Shown here: in pieces, positions 61,446 to 64,000 of the stretch
Position numbering within the stretch: position 1 is the first letter of the stretch
Layout: every line of letters starts with the position of its first letter
Notes under the pieces: model-generated
Told to the model about the DNA's origin: nothing
Databases searched by the model: none
What the model saw: only the letters and a program-made list of their open reading frames with translations
Made by a program: the position numbers and the translations under genes
Source: Terribacillus saccharophilus
Lineage (GTDB): Bacteria > Bacillota > Bacilli > Bacillales > Amphibacillaceae
Direction of reading: 5' to 3'
Length of the DNA: 64,000 bases
Assembly (NCBI RefSeq): GCF_002272745.1
Contig: NZ_NPBD01000015.1
Location: forward strand, 62,001-126,000

Positions 61446-62159
61446 TCATTTTGTTCTTCGAGCAAAATCGACAAATCGAAACTTGTCCGGCCGATGCTTC
61501 GACTCAGTATATTGAAATAAAGTTGTATCCTCAAGATAAACAGCACTGCGCACGACGACAAGCTGTTGATAACTCCCCAAATCCATAATCGCTTTATCTT
61601 CCACTTGGGCTTCTTCGACGACAACTTCCTTTTTTGCATAACTGATGGACAATCCTAGCTCTTGTTCGAGATAATCATAGATCGAGTCGCCAGCAATTTC
61701 TTCTGTCAAACCAGGAGCAAGTTCCTCCAATAGAAAATCCTTATCATAGATAACTGCTTCCCCATCCAGTTTACGCAAGCGATGCAGCTCCCATACAGGC
61801 GCACCTTCCTCGCATTGCAGCACCTGTTGTATAAAACCGTGCGCTTTCTTACAAGAAAGTGAAGTTACACATGTCTCCACCTTATGCGACATTGAGCGGG
61901 ACAGCTCCTTGAAGCTCGTAAGTCCGCTGACCGGCAAAGGTAGTTTATCCTGTTCAAGCACGACCGAGCCTTTTCCTTGCAGCTTTTGAATGTACCCATT
62001 CTGGGACAGTAATTGCAAGGCTTTGCGAACCGTTTCCCTGGACGTCGCGAATCTCTCCGTCAGCTCATTTTCAGAAGGTAGCAGCTTTCCCGCTTTGATT
62101 TTTTCTGTCTGGATTTCTTTTGCTAACAAGTCATAGATTGCTTGAAATTTCTTCTCCAT
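61446..62159 (-). CDS. treR: Trehalose operon repressor
   Basis: 237 residues, GntR/HutC family. wHTH at 1-68 (SENELTERFATSRETVRKALQLL, GYIQKLQGKGSVV), then UTRA domain (residues ~85-235: VWELHRLRKLDGEAVIYDKDF). Binds trehalose-6-phosphate to relieve repression in relatives. ATG 62159 gives MEKKFQAIYDLL; the treA stop is 13 bases upstream. The long upstream open frame is treA read in another frame. Confidence 0.93.
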   Translation of the reverse strand: MEKKFQAIYDLLAKEIQTEKIKAGKLLPSENELTERFATSRETVRKALQLLSQNGYIQKLQGKGSVVLEQDKLPLPVSGLTSFKELSRSMSHKVETCVTSLSCKKAHGFIQQVLQCEEGAPVWELHRLRKLDGEAVIYDKDFLLEELAPGLTEEIAGDSIYDYLEQELGLSISYAKKEVVVEEAQVEDKAIMDLGSYQQLVVVRSAVYLEDTTLFQYTESKHRPDKFRFVDFARRTK

Positions 62160-62172
62160 CCACATCAGGCCT

Positions 62173-63846
62173 TTACGCTTTACTATGGTAAATGACCGCT
62201 TCGAACGGACGAAGCCGTATCTTTCTGTAATCAGACGGACTATCTTCATAATTGGAAAGCAGAATTTCTGCTTTTGCCATGTGTTCTTTCGGGTAGGAGA
62301 ACTCTGCTGTCTCTCCGAAGAAATTCGCAACGACAAGCAATTTCTCACCACTCCACTTCCGTTCATAACAGAAGAGACGTTCATCATCCATACATATCGG
62401 TTCATAGTCTCCATGGGTTATGATAGCATATTCCTTCCGTAAACGAATCAGCTTTTGATAATGATAGAAAATCGAATCATCATCCTGCAACGCCTTTTTC
62501 ACATTAATATCTGCATAATTCGATGCGACCGCAAGCCACGGCTTCGCATTAGTAAAGCCCGCATTTTGCTCTTCATTCCACTGCATCGGAGTTCGAGAGT
62601 TATCTCTGGAGCGGCGCCCGATAATTCGCAAAGCCTGTTCACTGTCCATACCATCCTCTTTTAGCGCTTGGAAGGCAATGTGGGTTTCTACATCTTTATA
62701 ATCTTCAATGCTAGAGAATTTCGGGTCGGTCATTCCTATCTCTTCTCCTTGATAAATATAAGGAGTTCCTTGCATCATGTGCAGAACGGATGCCAGCATC
62801 TTCGCTGATTCTTTCCAATATTGACCGTCATCTCCGAACCTGCTGACAATACGCGGCTGATCATGATTGCACCAGAAGAGAGCGTTCCATCCGCCTACTT
62901 CATGCATACCGATTTGCCAGTCGGATAAAATCTGCTTCAGCTTAATGAATTCCAGCTTGCCATCTGTCCATTTTATGCCGTTATCATAGTCAACTTTTAG
63001 ATGATGGAAATTGAATGTCATGCTCAACTCCTGGGCATCTGGTTTTGTATACTGCTGGCAGGCAGCCAAGCTTGTGGACGACATCTCCCCAACTGTTACT
63101 AAGCTATTTGGTGTGAAAACTTCTTGATTCATTTCATGCATGAACTCGTGGATTCGAGGTCCGTCTGTATAGTACTCTTTCCCATATTGACCATCTGGAG
63201 CATCCTGATCATTTGGAAGGCTTTGAATTTTTGAAACAAGGTTGATAACATCCAGACGGAACCCATCAAGCCCTTTTTCCGCCCAGAAATTCATCATCTT
63301 GTACAAATCTTTCCGTACCTTCTCATTCTCCCAGTTAAGATCCGCCTGTGTCTGGTCGAACAGATGTAAATAATACTGATTCGTATGCTCCTCCAAACCC
63401 CAGGCACTGCCGCCAAACTTGGATACCCAGTTGTTCGGCTCAGCACCATCTTGCGGATCTCGCCAAATGTAATAATCACGGTAAGGGTTATCCTTTGAGG
63501 ATTTCGCCTGGCGGAACCATTCGTGATCTGTTGAGGTATGGTTGATGACAATATCCATCATCAGCTTCATGTCACGATTATGCAATTCCCCGATTAATCG
63601 TTCCACGTCTTCCATTGTGCCGTAAGCAGGCTCGATCTCGTAATAATTACTGATATCATATCCATTATCTCGCTGCGGCGATCGGTATATCGGTGTCAGC
63701 CACACCATATCAACACCAAGCTCCTTCAAATAATCGAGCTTTTCGATTATGCCCTGCAAATCCCCCATTCCATCGCCTTTCGTATCATGAAAGCTTTTTG
63801 GGTAGATTTGATATACAGTACTTCTCTTCCACCATGGTTCACGCAT
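62173..63846 (-). CDS. treA: Trehalose-6-phosphate hydrolase
   Basis: 557 residues, GH13. STVYQIYPKSFHDTKGDGMGDLQGI start, VINHTSTDHEWF, GFRLDVINLVSK with the nucleophile Asp, TVGEMSS with the acid Glu, and NHDQPRIVSRFGDD. Splits trehalose-6-phosphate to glucose and glucose-6-phosphate. ATG 63846 with GGAAAGGAG ahead; 20-bp gap from treP. Confidence 0.94.
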   Translation of the reverse strand: MREPWWKRSTVYQIYPKSFHDTKGDGMGDLQGIIEKLDYLKELGVDMVWLTPIYRSPQRDNGYDISNYYEIEPAYGTMEDVERLIGELHNRDMKLMMDIVINHTSTDHEWFRQAKSSKDNPYRDYYIWRDPQDGAEPNNWVSKFGGSAWGLEEHTNQYYLHLFDQTQADLNWENEKVRKDLYKMMNFWAEKGLDGFRLDVINLVSKIQSLPNDQDAPDGQYGKEYYTDGPRIHEFMHEMNQEVFTPNSLVTVGEMSSTSLAACQQYTKPDAQELSMTFNFHHLKVDYDNGIKWTDGKLEFIKLKQILSDWQIGMHEVGGWNALFWCNHDQPRIVSRFGDDGQYWKESAKMLASVLHMMQGTPYIYQGEEIGMTDPKFSSIEDYKDVETHIAFQALKEDGMDSEQALRIIGRRSRDNSRTPMQWNEEQNAGFTNAKPWLAVASNYADINVKKALQDDDSIFYHYQKLIRLRKEYAIITHGDYEPICMDDERLFCYERKWSGEKLLVVANFFGETAEFSYPKEHMAKAEILLSNYEDSPSDYRKIRLRPFEAVIYHSKA

Positions 63847-63866
63847 TTATAATCTCCTTTCCTTTG

Positions 63867-64000
63867 TTACACATTCTTTTTTCTTTTAGCTACTAGATAA
63901 GTTGTCACGAAAGGTACAACAATGACTATCACCATACCGATTGCAAATGCTCCCCAGCTTCCCGGCAGGATAGAAAAGATACCGGGTACGCCGCCGATTC
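63867..64000 (-). CDS. treP: Trehalose-specific PTS IIBC component (C-terminus only)
   Basis: Only 43 codons are visible: IGGVPGIFSILPGSWGAFAIGMVIVIVVPF, then a Lys-rich end AKRKKNV. This is the last helix of an EIIC of the glucose/sucrose/trehalose class. Position and family make treP by far the likeliest; the rest lies beyond base 64000. Confidence 0.85.
   Translation of the reverse strand, partial: IGGVPGIFSILPGSWGAFAIGMVIVIVVPFVTTYLVAKRKKNV

Noticed and set aside
1-64000. CRISPR arrays, tRNA, rRNA, prophage genes, insertion sequence transposases
   Set aside because: No regularly spaced repeats, RNA signatures or transposase/phage proteins were seen.

Overview
The window looks like chromosome from a low-to-moderate GC, spore-forming member of the Bacillaceae. 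The evidence is a spore photoproduct lyase pair (splA-splB), Bacillus-type riboswitches (FMN, preQ1-I, SAM-I, TPP), good sigmaA, sigmaB and sigmaD promoter matches, strong AGGAGG-type ribosome binding sites, and gene orders familiar from Bacillus (treP-treA-treR, queC-queD-queE). Terribacillus or a close relative is my best guess from protein feel, but the sequence alone does not prove it. I see no rRNA, tRNA, prophage or CRISPR array.

Layout. 1-3.5 kb: riboflavin synthase behind an FMN riboswitch, an ArsR-like regulator with an MFS exporter, and a VanZ-like protein. 3.7-11.7 kb: one arginine operon, argG-argH-carA-carB-argF, with ARG boxes lying on its promoter. 11.8-13.8 kb: the preQ1 operon queC-queD-queE under a preQ1-I riboswitch. 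13.9-14.4 kb: a 196-bp element with perfect 13-bp terminal inverted repeats, next to a frameshifted gene remnant behind ddl. 15.6-22.2 kb: DUF4385, a YdjM-like hydrolase, a rhodanese-persulfide dioxygenase fusion, and methionine salvage genes (mtnE; S-box, Fe-alcohol dehydrogenase, mtnU). 22-30 kb: glycosyltransferase, DoxX, NUDIX, a stop-interrupted ArsR regulator with its MFS partner, an AT-rich serine hydrolase and a secreted subtilase. 30-36 kb: copC/copD and the thiamine salvage set tenA-thiD-thiM under a TPP riboswitch, with thiE separate. 36-42 kb: splAB, a sigmaD-type chemoreceptor, an EAL protein with YjbQ, a Fur-type flavodoxin and paired crcB. 42-53 kb: two Bcr-type ABC exporter loci (one followed by three DUF4064 genes, one with a GntR regulator), an LPXTA acidic surface protein, a MifM-like leader with yidC2, and ohr. 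53-64 kb: gldA, SDR, butanol-type dehydrogenase, a DDAH-like enzyme, a sigmaB-driven stress flavoprotein, MarR-MFS, a DnaA-box cluster and the trehalose operon.

The most exciting item is at 47.87-48.98 kb. A 125-codon ORF with one N-terminal membrane segment precedes a second YidC. Its residues 71-90 resemble the translation-arrest region of Bacillus subtilis MifM, and a 14-bp hairpin begins just beyond the predicted arrest codons and sequesters the yidC Shine-Dalgarno. This is the architecture expected of a force-sensing nascent-chain switch controlling membrane insertase levels, but with a diverged arrest peptide and an ORF that overlaps the yidC start.

Metabolically the window joins amino-acid synthesis (arginine), cofactor and modified-base supply (riboflavin, thiamine, queuosine precursor), methionine salvage and sulfide handling, and cell-envelope stress functions (ABC exporters, surface protein, insertase control).
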